Shown: positions 9,070 to 18,079, counted from the first letter of the stretch. The stretch is DNA of 64,000 bases from Methylobacter sp. S3L5C (GCF_022788635.1 NZ_CP076024.1:2480001-2544000), one strand, 5' to 3'. Notes: generated from the letters alone by a model not told the origin. Translations and numbers: made by a program.

Positions 9070-9432
9070 CTAATTGGCCGCGATGTTATTTTGTTTTTCA
9101 AGCTTTAAGCCAAGCCAGTCAGAGAGCAGGGTTTTTTCATCAACATAAGAACTAAACCACTGCGCTATTTCTTTATTATCATTGTTTCTCAAATGAACAT
9201 CAAGATTTTGATCGTTGCCAATAAAACCCAGCAGTGTTACTTCGGGCAATAACTCAGGCAACCTTTTTGTGACATACTTTTTGATATCATCAAAAGCTGA
9301 AAGCGGAATTTTATTATAGATAGTGCCTGAACGAAAAAGCCACTTTTCAAAAAAACCAGCTCAACATCCGGAAATATTTTTTGGAAAAATCTTTCCGGAG
9401 TGGAACAAACGACTTATTTTCTGATTTACCAT
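9070..9432 (-). pseudogene. Frameshifted remnant of an unknown protein of about 120 residues
   Basis: The longest intact piece (9070-9261) opens with a TTG and reads PELLPEVTLLGFIGNDQNLD. Protein-like sequence continues upstream in other frames: FPDVELVFF joins EKWLFRSGTIYNKIPLSAF across a run of seven T (9347-9353), and further upstream an ATG at 9432 opens MVNQKISRLFHSGKIF in a third frame. Two single-base shifts would join these into one protein of about 120 residues. The upstream region has TATAAT. It lies directly beside the IS at 9.5 kb, consistent with decay. The family is not recognised, and the frameshifts could also be assembly errors. Confidence 0.45.
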
Positions 9433-9517
9433 CAGTTTTTCAGAATTATTTCTAATAATCACAAATTATAAGCGCACCTTTCCTGTGGATAACCTGTTGG
9501 CTGTTCTCAAAAAAGCG

Positions 9518-11014
9518 TCAGGCAGCTAGTTTTTGTTGCTCGTTAACAAGCCTTAGCCGTTCCATGTCGCGTTTAATTGTGCCGAGCTTTTGAATGTTAC
9601 GCGATAACACGGCTAAGCCAACATAACGCTCGAAGGCTTCAATGCCATGATCAAGGCACTTATCCAGCCCATGTACTTCTAACGCATTAATAGCCGATTC
9701 TACGGCGGAATGTTGCTTTTTTGCCTGTTTAAATTCCGCGGTGTATTCACGATTCTGGTCGGCTTTGGATAGCTTGCCTTTTTTGGGTAAAACGACTTGC
9801 TCAAGGAGGGCTTTCAGGTCGGTTTGATTGGCCGGACTGTGGAAACCTTTGTCAAAGCTACAGGCGTTAAAACTTGGGAATTTTACTTGAGTCGCTTTAA
9901 CCATCGGCACGGCGACTTTGTCGTCGGTAGTCTTTTGCATGACTTGACTGTGCAATATAAAGCCCTGATGGTCTTCCATGATACAGACCCGCAAGCCCAG
10001 TTCAACCGGGACTCCGGCTTTGCCTTTGCTGATCCATTCGGTGTGGGTCTGGAACAGGGAAAAGACTTTTTCATCATGGGGAATGGTTTCTCCTTGAATA
10101 GCGCGACGTCTAATCTGCTCGATTTGACGTTCGGCATGCAGGCTAAAAGTGCTCAGATCGGTAAGCAACACTTCTGGTATGTGAAAGTGATTTTTTAACG
10201 TCAACATACTGGCTTTAGTGCGCTCAAGATAAAACCCTGCCAAATCAATATAGTCCTGGTAGGCCTGTTTGATCTCAAGTGCTTTGGCGGCCTTGATAGC
10301 GTCATTTTTTGACGTGGAATGTTTGAGTTTTTGCAGCGTGCGATACCGCCTTTTAAATTTAGACAGGTTGTGCTTATGCAATCGCCATTCAGGCAAGGCA
10401 TGTTGCAAGCTCCATTTGACGCACGTCCGAATCAGAATCCGGATCGCATCATGCAGTAAACTGATATCGGTTGGAAAATGCACGTTGGTTTTTAACACAA
10501 AAGAATCGCAACGGCCTCTGATCAGCGCATGAATATCCAGATCCAGTAATTGATAGCCGGCTCGAATAACTTCAGTACTAATACGCGCCATGATCGCTGG
10601 CGTAAACAGCTTGAGATTGTCTTTCAAGGTTTGCAGGCGATAGCGTTTGTCGGCATCAAAGCAACCAAGACCGAGCATTTCACGTAGGGTGTTATGCTGA
10701 TTGGCCAACTCCAGAATGCGATCATAGTCTGTATTCAGTCCTACGCGTAGCGATCCTAACACCAAAATCGACCATTGATTCATACCGGGGCGGCCTTTGT
10801 CGATGGCAACGATTTTTGTCACTTCGGCGTCAATTTTAGTAGGCACCACATCCTCCAGTATTTTAAAAACAGCATCCCTTAATGGCTGAGTCGTATAAAT
10901 GTGTTGCAAGCCCAGCAAGATGATCGGAATGTCATCACGGGAGGAAACATCTATTTTGATATCAGCAATATCGCGTTGACCGATGCTCATTTGTGGAGAA
11001 AATACCTTTCTCAT
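9518..11014 (-). CDS. DDE transposase, ISNCY-like insertion sequence
   Basis: A 498-residue transposase starting MRKVFSPQMSIGQRDIADIK. The middle region has HFPTDISLLHDAIRILIRT. The C-terminal catalytic part has NACSFDKGFHSPANQTDLK and HSAVESAINALEVHGLDKC, the latter carrying the catalytic Glu of a DDE fold. The overall pattern resembles proteins annotated as ISNCY family; I am sure of transposase and less sure of the family. The ORF appears full length. I could not define convincing terminal inverted repeats or a target duplication on either side. The IS sits in a decayed intergenic patch between the pseudogene at 9.1 kb and the IS256 relic. Confidence 0.85.
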   Translation of the reverse strand: MRKVFSPQMSIGQRDIADIKIDVSSRDDIPIILLGLQHIYTTQPLRDAVFKILEDVVPTKIDAEVTKIVAIDKGRPGMNQWSILVLGSLRVGLNTDYDRILELANQHNTLREMLGLGCFDADKRYRLQTLKDNLKLFTPAIMARISTEVIRAGYQLLDLDIHALIRGRCDSFVLKTNVHFPTDISLLHDAIRILIRTCVKWSLQHALPEWRLHKHNLSKFKRRYRTLQKLKHSTSKNDAIKAAKALEIKQAYQDYIDLAGFYLERTKASMLTLKNHFHIPEVLLTDLSTFSLHAERQIEQIRRRAIQGETIPHDEKVFSLFQTHTEWISKGKAGVPVELGLRVCIMEDHQGFILHSQVMQKTTDDKVAVPMVKATQVKFPSFNACSFDKGFHSPANQTDLKALLEQVVLPKKGKLSKADQNREYTAEFKQAKKQHSAVESAINALEVHGLDKCLDHGIEAFERYVGLAVLSRNIQKLGTIKRDMERLRLVNEQQKLAA

Positions 11015-11143
11015 CGGGAGTTTTCCAACGAGAATTTGAAAGCTGAGGCGCTTATCCGGGAGGTAGCTTTTGCCAAGCCCTTTTCGATGAAAATAATAAT
11101 CATAATTATCAGCAAGTTACTTAAATTCAGCATTTTATACGCC

Positions 11144-11176
11144 AATAGGCTGTTATTTGATTTTCAATAGCCTATT
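11144..11176. terminator. Inverted repeat between two IS elements
   Basis: AATAGGCT (11144-11151) pairs perfectly with AGCCTATT (11169-11176) across a 17-base loop, followed by TTAT. It lies upstream of the ISNCY-like transposase and before the IS256 relic. It may be a leftover terminator of an earlier gene or part of an IS end. Confidence 0.3.
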
Positions 11177-11260
11177 TTATCGCAACTTATTGTTTTGTAT
11201 TAAATAATTTATTACCGTTCAAACACTAGATAATACCGATGTTTACCAAACCCTTTATAC

Positions 11261-12134
11261 GAGGGTGTAAATAATTTCGTGTAACTGCTTATTTTCAGTA
11301 TAGTGAAATTCCTTTAGGAGGAATGAAAATGAGCGATTTTATCAAAGACCCCCATTTTAGTCTCAGCGATTCAGGATTTGGCCCGTGGTATTAAATCCGA
11401 GGCTGACCTCTATTCGTTAACTAGAGAGCTACTTAAAATCACTGTAGATGCCTCACTCAATGCGGAAATGGAAGGCCGTTATGGAAAAATCATCGAATGG
11501 CAATCCAGGCCGTTAGAAGAGATCTACCCCATTATCTATCTGGATTGTATTGTGGTAAAAATCAGGCAAGATAAACGCGTTATTAACAAGGCAGTTTATG
11601 TGGCACTGGGCATCAATATGGCAGGCCACAAAGAATTATTAGGACTCTGGTTATCCGAAAATGAAGGTGCCAAGTTTTGGCTTTCTGTGCTGACCGAGCT
11701 TAAGAATCGAGGCATCAAGGATGTTTTTGTCGCCTGCGTGGATGCTTGACTGGATTTCCGGATGCCATAGCACAGTCTTTCCTAAAACGCAGTTTCAGCT
11801 CTGTATTGTCCACATGGTGCGGAATTCAGGTAGTCACTGGCCTAACCTGATTGCTTTCTTTGATTATCCTAATGAAATAAGAAAGAGTGTTATACCACCA
11901 ATACCATCGAATCCGGGAACAGTGTGATTAGAAAAGCGACTAACGCCAGGAAAATATTTCCCAATGATCAATCGGCAACGAAAGTCATTTATCTGGCTAT
12001 TGAAAATGCGTTAAAAAAATGGTCCATGCCATTGCGCGATTGGAAACCGGTCATTAATCAGTTTATGATGATGTATCAGGACAGGATGCCCGATTTTAAT
12101 TAATGGCAGTTTACATAGATTTTCTTACACCCTC
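11261..12134 (+). mobile_element. IS256-family relic with both terminal repeats, internally deleted
   Basis: The ends are recognisable inverted repeats: left GAGGGTGTAA...GTAACTGC (11261-11288) and right, read in reverse complement from 12134, GAGGGTGTAA...TGTAAACTGCC (to about 12105). The element is 874 bp against about 1.3 kb for an intact IS256-type element. The flanking 8-mers (CTTTATAC, TTACGGAA) do not match, so no target duplication remains. It carries one degraded transposase gene. Confidence 0.75.
11323..12103 (+). pseudogene. Degraded IS256-family (mutator-type) transposase
   Basis: A perfect AGGAGG precedes ATG 11323 (second ATG 11329), but this frame stops after about 25 codons. 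The transposase continues in another frame with LARGIKSEADLYSLTRELLK (from about 11370), PIIYLDCIVVKIRQDKRVIN and LGLWLSENEGAKFWLSVLTE up to VFVACVDA. It then shifts to TQFQLCIVHMVRNS, loses the central region, and ends with YTTNTIES-like, KATNARKIFPND and WKPVINQFMMMYQDRMPDFN. The first DDE Asp region and the terminal Glu region remain, but at least two frameshifts and an internal deletion make it inactive. Confidence 0.85.
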
Positions 12135-12245
12135 TTACGGAACTGCGTAACATCAGATTCTCAGAAAAAAAACTGAAGGATACCAGTGCATTTAGAAAGT
12201 TTTAAGATGTGAATGTTGAAATTTCCTGAACGGGGTCAAGTTTGC

Positions 12246-12956
12246 ATGACTGACCATACAAATACGCGTATCAGTTTTCTTGAGAGCGATTACACCATAC
12301 CAAATCTACGTCAGGACTTTCGTGAGTGGCATTTGGGGCGATCTCGCTATGTATTTTGGGCAATCGATCTGGATTGTCCCACTGTTTGCCTGCAAGTAAA
12401 TGCCGCTGAGCTACATCTCGCTGATCTTCTGCTTGACGGCTATGACAGAAAGCCGCATATCACCTTAAGTGTTTGTGGCTTCTTAAGTGGGCAACCGAAA
12501 CACACAGACGATTTTGGAGTCAGCCACTTTGCAGCTCATCTATCGGCTTTACATAAGGTTCAGCAACGACCTTTTCAAATCGAAATCGGTACACTAGCCA
12601 GCTTTTCCTCGGCGCCTTATTTGTCTGTTAACGATCCAGTTAACGGTCTCTCTACGCTACGTAATTGCCTCACCCCAATCGTGCAACAGAGCCATCAAGG
12701 TATCAACAACTACATTCCTCATGTAACGGTTGGCCTTTATGGTGGATCATGGTTAACCCAAGTAGTCAGCGATCGTTTGGATAAATTTCCAAGAGCTGAT
12801 GTATCGCGCTGTTTAATCAAGCATATTAGTTTAATGAGTTACAGCGCTTTTGATATTGGTGGGGCATTGACAATCATCGCCGATTACCATTTTGAAGGGG
12901 CCAGAATTCACTGGCATGAAACATCGCTTTTTAATACACTAAAAACCAAAAGCTGA
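12246..12956 (+). CDS. 2H phosphoesterase superfamily protein (2'-5' RNA ligase-like)
   Basis: A protein of about 236 residues with two HxTx motifs, KPHITLSVCGFL (about residue 78) and YIPHVTVGLYGG (about residue 155), which form the paired-His active site of 2H phosphoesterases. These enzymes act on 2',3'-cyclic or 2'-5' linked nucleotide ends, and some bacterial members join RNA. No signal peptide is seen. An in-frame ATG 33 bases upstream (12213) is a possible alternative start; I prefer 12246, which has ACGGGG about 10 bases ahead. It directly follows the IS256 relic and has no obvious operon partner, so a substrate cannot be named. Confidence 0.75.
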   Translation: MTDHTNTRISFLESDYTIPNLRQDFREWHLGRSRYVFWAIDLDCPTVCLQVNAAELHLADLLLDGYDRKPHITLSVCGFLSGQPKHTDDFGVSHFAAHLSALHKVQQRPFQIEIGTLASFSSAPYLSVNDPVNGLSTLRNCLTPIVQQSHQGINNYIPHVTVGLYGGSWLTQVVSDRLDKFPRADVSRCLIKHISLMSYSAFDIGGALTIIADYHFEGARIHWHETSLFNTLKTKS

Positions 12957-13291
12957 TAGTCACGAAAAATATCAACTGACTCAGAAAATCTATTGATACT
13001 TTCGTTGAGAGGCAGAATGGTTTAATTCCTTAAATCCTTGCAGAATTTTTACCCTCCCTCTTATCCAACATTACTGAATGTAAACGTTCTTTATTGGTGC
13101 AATAAATGAATGCAATTGCACATTTATAAAGCGCAGTAATGGGGATTTTATAAAGATAGATTGCTTGATTCAATTACATTGCACCATTTTAGTCATTTGT
13201 ACTCATTTTATGTCCTATTTTAACGCAATTTCCCTGGTATTAGTTTTAAGGATACCAATTGAATTTATATCCTTGCATAGGAGCAGGTGAT
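12957..13291. promoter_or_regulatory. Gap before the c-di-GMP gene, with repeated GTGCAAT motifs
   Basis: No gene is seen. The motif GTGCAAT or its complement occurs three times (13098-13104, 13115-13121, 13178-13184). The first two form an inverted repeat with a 10-base gap that overlaps the palindrome TGCAATTGCA (13111-13120). They could be operator sites for the downstream GGDEF-EAL gene, but no known regulator motif is matched. Confidence 0.3.
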
Positions 13292-13303
13292 ATGGCTTGA
13301 AAA

Positions 13304-15493
13304 TTGCTTGATCAAAAATATATGAAACTATCACTCGACAAATTTTTGTTTTCTGACTCGGCAATGAAAATGCATTCATCTTCTATCACAAAGAGCTTCA
13401 GCCCCGGCCTGAGCAAACTTTTGCAAGATAGGGAGCGTATGCTGGGTATGCTCATAAGCAATCTTAAAGGGATGATGTATTGCTGTCTGCTTGATGAGAA
13501 TTGGACGATGGTTTTTGTCAGTGAGGGTTGTATCGGTCTTACCGGCTATAATGCCGAAGATCTACTTTTTAATCACCGAATTAGTTATGAGGCGCTGACG
13601 CTGCAAGATGACAGGGCTTGGGTGCGCGATAGCATTAAAGAAGCTCTGGGTAGCAATGAAAAGTTTGATTTGGAATACCGCATCAGGCATGCTGATGGCA
13701 ATATTCGTTGGGTACAGGAGAGTGGCTCACCACTTTTTAATGAGAATGGTGAGTTGGAGGCTCTGGAAGGATTTATTCAAGACGTCACTTGCCGCAAGCA
13801 AAGTGAACAGCAGGCACAAGAAGCAGAGCAGCGTTACCGTTCCATTTTTGAAAATGCCATCGAAGGTATTTATCAGACCACGCCTTCCGGGCAGTATCTT
13901 GATTTTAATCCTGCATTAGCCAGAATCTATGGTTACGATTCGACACAGGACTTGGTGCTTGGTATTTCCGATATTCAGAAGCAGCTTTATGTTGATCCTA
14001 ATAAACGTGCCGAGTTTACTGAATTGATGAAAGTACATGGACAAGTACTTAATTTCGAAGCGCAGGTTTATCGTAAAAATGGTGAAGTTATATGGATTAC
14101 CGAGAACTCACATGAAGTACTTGATACTGACGGCAAATTATTATTCTATGAAGGTACTGTCGAAGATATTTCCGAGCGCAAGAGCTACGAATACCAGCTT
14201 GAATATCAGGCAACGCACGATATACTAACCGGACTGCCGAATCGTACTTTGCTGACCGACCGGTTGGAGCAGTGCATGAGCTTTGCTGATCGCTACGGCA
14301 GAATAGTGGCAGTGGCCTTCATTGATCTTGATCAATTTAAGATCATCAACGATAGCATGGGACATCATGTTGGCGATGAGTTGTTGGTGTCGATGGCAGG
14401 AAGATTATTGGACAATGTGCGGAAATCCGATACGGTGGTGCGATTAGGTGGGGACGAGTTCGTATTGTTGTTGACCAGCATGCAGAGTCTTGATGATATT
14501 ACGCAGAGTATGCAGCGTATTCTTGCGGCAGTTATGGATCCTTGCGTGATTGATGGTTACGATTTTGTTATTTCTTGTAGCATTGGTGTCGGCATATATC
14601 CTCATGACGGGTCTAACCCCGGTACGTTGTTTAAAAATGCCGATTTGGCCATGTACAAAGCCAAGCAATTAGGTCGTAATAACTTCCAGTTTTATAGTAG
14701 TAAACTCAACGAGGTATTGACCGAGCGGGTTGAAATTGAATACCGCCTGCGTAGTGCGATAACAAATGAAGAGTTTCTGCTGCACTACCAACCAAAAATG
14801 GATTTTGCTACCGGCAAAGCCTGCGGTATTGAGGCGCTAATCCGTTGGCAACCGACGGGTGAGGAGATAATCTCGCCGATGAGCTTTATACCGGTGGCGG
14901 AGGAAACCGGTCAGATCGAAGAAATTGGTCATTGGGTATTGATAAATGCCTGCCGCAAGGCCAGAGATTTGCATAAACTTTTGGGATACCCCATCCCTGT
15001 GGCGATCAATGTATCGCCTCGGCAGTTTCGTCAATTTGATCTGGTCGAGATGGTAGCGTCAGTGCTTAAAAGTACAGAACTTGATCCGCAATTTCTGGAG
15101 CTGGAAATCACTGAAAGTTATCTGATTCACGACCCTAAAAATTTCATTAAGACTCTGCATAACCTTAAAGCTCTTGGCATCATGCTGTCCATTGATGATT
15201 TCGGTACCGGATATTCCAGCATGGCGTATCTTAAAGATTTTCCGGTGGATCGGCTTAAGATTGACAAGATTTTTGTCGGTAACCTGGAAACTGAACCGAC
15301 AAATATCGGTATCCTCAACGCCATTGTCGCACTTGGGCATGGTTTGGGTCTAAAAGTAGTGGCAGAAGGGGTAGAAACAGCATATCAGTGCGCATTTCTT
15401 CACGCTATCGGCTGTGATGAATTGCAAGGTTACTACTTCAGCAGACCCTTATCGGCTGAAGCGTTAGGGGAATTTCTAACTAATGGCAAGTAG
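13304..15493 (+). CDS. PAS-PAS-GGDEF-EAL cyclic-di-GMP enzyme (start region damaged)
   Basis: Probable c-di-GMP turnover protein of 729 residues with no membrane segment. Two PAS/PAC sensor domains come first (about 50-165, WTMVFVSEGCIGLTGYNAED; and 175-290). The GGDEF domain has an intact RLGGDEF motif at 382-386, so cyclase activity is possible. The EAL domain has EAL at 510-512 and DDFGTGYSSMAYL, so phosphodiesterase activity is also plausible. The only good ribosome site (AGGAG, 13279-13283) serves ATG 13292, but that frame reads ATG GCT TGA. The stop at codon 3 forces translation from TTG 13304 or ATG 13322. Either this is a recent nonsense mutation or a sequencing error, or re-initiation occurs. 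Confidence 0.88.
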   Translation: MLDQKYMKLSLDKFLFSDSAMKMHSSSITKSFSPGLSKLLQDRERMLGMLISNLKGMMYCCLLDENWTMVFVSEGCIGLTGYNAEDLLFNHRISYEALTLQDDRAWVRDSIKEALGSNEKFDLEYRIRHADGNIRWVQESGSPLFNENGELEALEGFIQDVTCRKQSEQQAQEAEQRYRSIFENAIEGIYQTTPSGQYLDFNPALARIYGYDSTQDLVLGISDIQKQLYVDPNKRAEFTELMKVHGQVLNFEAQVYRKNGEVIWITENSHEVLDTDGKLLFYEGTVEDISERKSYEYQLEYQATHDILTGLPNRTLLTDRLEQCMSFADRYGRIVAVAFIDLDQFKIINDSMGHHVGDELLVSMAGRLLDNVRKSDTVVRLGGDEFVLLLTSMQSLDDITQSMQRILAAVMDPCVIDGYDFVISCSIGVGIYPHDGSNPGTLFKNADLAMYKAKQLGRNNFQFYSSKLNEVLTERVEIEYRLRSAITNEEFLLHYQPKMDFATGKACGIEALIRWQPTGEEIISPMSFIPVAEETGQIEEIGHWVLINACRKARDLHKLLGYPIPVAINVSPRQFRQFDLVEMVASVLKSTELDPQFLELEITESYLIHDPKNFIKTLHNLKALGIMLSIDDFGTGYSSMAYLKDFPVDRLKIDKIFVGNLETEPTNIGILNAIVALGHGLGLKVVAEGVETAYQCAFLHAIGCDELQGYYFSRPLSAEALGEFLTNGK

Positions 15494-15513
15494 TAGTCCC
15501 AATGCCATTTTTT

Positions 15514-16500
15514 TTACACCGAAGCTGTTTGCTCTGGTATACGGTTTTTTTCTGAGTAATCCAGGCAGCTATAAAGAAAAAACTGTACCCCAAAAATCAG
15601 GCTGGCTACAACTAAATGGATGGGCTGCACAATGGCGGGCACGCCCAGTCTGTCCAGACTGACACCCGCCAGTATAGCAGTAATGACCAGTGTGGTAAGT
15701 GCTACACCGGTAAGAAACAAGAGCTGGTCTTTATTAAAAACACGGGAGATTTTCCACATTAGCCATAAGTTGGTAAACAGAATAAGTGATGAAAAAGATC
15801 GGTGTATATAAAAAATAACGGGGAAATCATCACGCCAGTATTGACGCTCAATATGTTCGCGAGCAATAAAATCAACGGCTTCTCTTACTTGAGTACCCAT
15901 TGCTACCTGCAATAATGTCATTATCATTGCCGCAATTAAAACGCTTTTAAATCTGGCAGGTAATGCTTGCGTATCAATCTTACCAAGAAAGTCTCGTTGC
16001 GATCGGGCAATGGTATAAATCAATAAGGCCACCAAAACTAAAGCCAAGAGCATATGTAAGGTGATCATGACCGGTTTCAGGTTGCTTGCGACAACAGTTG
16101 ATCCCAGCCAGCCTTGAAAACCCACCAGGAAAAAGCTACCTAATGACAAATAGAAAACAGTTTTGTCGGTTTTAAGATAAACGCGGGATGACCAGGCGGT
16201 TAACAATATTAACAAACCAATGGTTACACCGACTAATCGATTGACATATTCGGTCCAGGTTTTTACAGGATTAAATTGGGTATTTTGATAGCCGCGCTCA
16301 GCATACAATTCATGATAATTAGCCGGTAACTGTGACTCTTCAGTGGGTGGTATCCATGAGCCAAAGCAGGTTGGCCAGTCAGGGCAGCCCATGCCTGCAC
16401 CTGAAGCCCTGACCACGCCGCCCATAAGAATGACGATATAAACCGCAAAAATAGTTAGAATGCCGATGCGACGAAAATGTAAGGCTGCTTGAGAATTCAT
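15514..16500 (-). CDS. ctaA: Heme A synthase (COX15/CtaA)
   Basis: Inner-membrane enzyme that oxidises the C8 methyl of heme O to the formyl group of heme A for cytochrome c oxidase. About 328 residues with eight predicted membrane helices. It has the family start ILMGGVVRASGAGMGCPDWP, including the CPDWP..CFG segment, heme-ligand His residues in ITLHMLLALVL and IHRSFSSLILF, and AREHIERQYWRD. An ATG at 16512 is also open. I choose 16500 because its ATG overlaps the ygfZ stop (ATGA), pointing to translational coupling. Heme A synthase implies that the organism has an aa3-type oxidase. Confidence 0.92.
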   Translation of the reverse strand: MNSQAALHFRRIGILTIFAVYIVILMGGVVRASGAGMGCPDWPTCFGSWIPPTEESQLPANYHELYAERGYQNTQFNPVKTWTEYVNRLVGVTIGLLILLTAWSSRVYLKTDKTVFYLSLGSFFLVGFQGWLGSTVVASNLKPVMITLHMLLALVLVALLIYTIARSQRDFLGKIDTQALPARFKSVLIAAMIMTLLQVAMGTQVREAVDFIAREHIERQYWRDDFPVIFYIHRSFSSLILFTNLWLMWKISRVFNKDQLLFLTGVALTTLVITAILAGVSLDRLGVPAIVQPIHLVVASLIFGVQFFLYSCLDYSEKNRIPEQTASV

Positions 16501-17507
16501 GAGTGTGGCCATGGTAATAAAGTTATTTTATGGTGATTCTGGTCTTTTAATGTCAAGTGTTGAGTGTGGCTATCAGAAACCAGTAAAACGATCAGCATCT
16601 TAACTGGCGATGACTCATTTTCTGGTGCTAATTGGTCGTGTTGCGCCAGCAATACCTTGCCGATGTTTTGTTCGGTGCCCGCAGTGTCAGCAATAATAGT
16701 TGAGTTAGGTGTTGGCATCAATGGTGCATCAGATTCTGCCAGAAATAGCGCTCTTTTGGCCTTGCCCAGATAATGGGTGCGCGCAACAATTTCCTGTCCG
16801 GTATAACAGCCTTTATTAAAACTGATGCCACCCAATAGATCCAAATTTAGCATTTGTGGAATAAATTCCTCAGAAGTTTCATTCGTCAGCCAAGGAATGC
16901 CGGAAAGTATATCCAGATAACGCCACTGATCTGAATTTTTTGGTTTAAAGTCCTGGTGGTCAACCCACTCTGACCAAAGGGCAATAGCTTTATCGACTTC
17001 GACAATAATGAGCTGTCGGTTGTGCTTGGTAGAAAAATTAACGCTAATAAACGTTTGCTGCGTTGTGGCAAATAAAGCTTCGGTTTGTAGTGCAGGATCT
17101 GATAGTCCTATCAAACATAACTGGTCGGAACTGTTTGTCAAGGTGACATCAGATCGTAAAATGTACATTTGCAATCTTTTTTTGACGGATTCCAATAGCA
17201 TTTCGGGTAAAATCATCAAAAAAGTAGCGCCGCTTTTAACCAGTAAAAAAGTGGTCAGGGTTCGGCCTTTGGGATTACATAAAGCGCCCAAGCTGCTTTT
17301 GGTCTCGGTAATGTCGTTAATGTCGCAGGTCATTTGTCCTTGTAATAGTTTGGCGGCATCTTTGCCGCTAACAGTTAAAATTGCTAAATGGGCAATTGGA
17401 TAAATGGTTTTGTCGTTATAACCTGCAACGGCTGGAAAGGTAATTTGAGTATCACTTTCAAATGTTGCATGTTGATTGAGCAGGAAGTTTTTCCAGTTCT
17501 GATTCAT
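16497..17507 (-). CDS. ygfZ: YgfZ/GcvT-like tetrahydrofolate-dependent Fe-S assembly protein
   Basis: A 336-residue folate-binding protein of the GcvT fold that supports assembly or repair of certain Fe-S enzymes. The diagnostic motif KGCYTGQEIVAR (Cys essential in the family) is present at about residues 230-241, with LLQGQMTCDIND near the N-terminus and LGALCNPKGRTL. It overlaps ctaA by 4 bases on the same strand. It lies divergent from ygfX, which recalls the E. coli ygfZ-sdhE-ygfX neighbourhood. No sdhE gene is found in the 128-base space between them. Confidence 0.93.
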   Translation of the reverse strand: MNQNWKNFLLNQHATFESDTQITFPAVAGYNDKTIYPIAHLAILTVSGKDAAKLLQGQMTCDINDITETKSSLGALCNPKGRTLTTFLLVKSGATFLMILPEMLLESVKKRLQMYILRSDVTLTNSSDQLCLIGLSDPALQTEALFATTQQTFISVNFSTKHNRQLIIVEVDKAIALWSEWVDHQDFKPKNSDQWRYLDILSGIPWLTNETSEEFIPQMLNLDLLGGISFNKGCYTGQEIVARTHYLGKAKRALFLAESDAPLMPTPNSTIIADTAGTEQNIGKVLLAQHDQLAPENESSPVKMLIVLLVSDSHTQHLTLKDQNHHKITLLPWPHS

Positions 17508-17635
17508 AGAGTAAAAATAGTCAGCAGTAAGATTAATATCGATTATATAGTAAGTCGCCTTCAGTCGTTAAAAGGTGCAAGGTAAAAAATAGTTTTCTGG
17601 TACCTTTAATGAGGTATAAACCTTGAGTTTTAAAT

Positions 17636-18079
17636 ATGCCCAAAGAATATAATACAACGTTGCTATTGGCGCTTAAGCCTTCCAGGCGATTTAAAAAAAT
17701 ACTGGTTTTTATTCATTTGCTGGCCTTGGTAGCCAGTATCGCTAATGCGTTGGGTTTTACTATAAAAATCAGCCTGTGTGCATTGATAGGCTTACATTAT
17801 TGGTTAACTGTCAGGCGCTTGCGCTCTGAGAATCACACTATTAAGTATACTGAAGCGTTGGCTTGGGAGCTGTCAAAAGGGGAGGGCTTTGCTGCGATTG
17901 AGATTTTGAAATCAACGGTCATTACAACACAAACATTATTTTTGCACTTTAAATATCGATCTCAGCCCCCATCTATAATGCTTGCCGATAAAAAAATGCT
18001 GCTTATTTTAAGTGATGCGCTGGCTGAAGAAGATTATCGATACCTGATCGTTAAATTGAAAACGACAGCAATAAAATAG
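17636..18079 (+). CDS. ygfX: YgfX (CptA)-like inner-membrane protein
   Basis: Protein of 147 residues with two adjacent membrane helices near the N-terminus (about 21-55: ILVFIHLLALVASIANALG and a following hydrophobic stretch) and a soluble C-terminal half (LAWELSKGEGFAAIEILKS). Size, topology, the LKPSRRFK start and position opposite ygfZ fit the YgfX family, known in E. coli as the membrane partner of SdhE and reported to affect cell shape. SdhE itself is absent here. No good ribosome site is seen. The family call rests partly on context. Confidence 0.65.
   Translation: MPKEYNTTLLLALKPSRRFKKILVFIHLLALVASIANALGFTIKISLCALIGLHYWLTVRRLRSENHTIKYTEALAWELSKGEGFAAIEILKSTVITTQTLFLHFKYRSQPPSIMLADKKMLLILSDALAEEDYRYLIVKLKTTAIK

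Noticed and set aside
9484-9492. Perfect DnaA box (TTATCCACA on the minus strand)
   Set aside because: It is single, lies beside an IS end, and no AT-rich unwinding region, further boxes, dnaA or gidA is nearby; one 9-mer of this kind is expected by chance.
11014-11260. Terminal repeats of the ISNCY-like element
   Set aside because: Weakly similar strings (ACCTTTCC...GGATAA and ACCTCCCGGATAA) were seen on the two sides, but the match is too poor to set boundaries.
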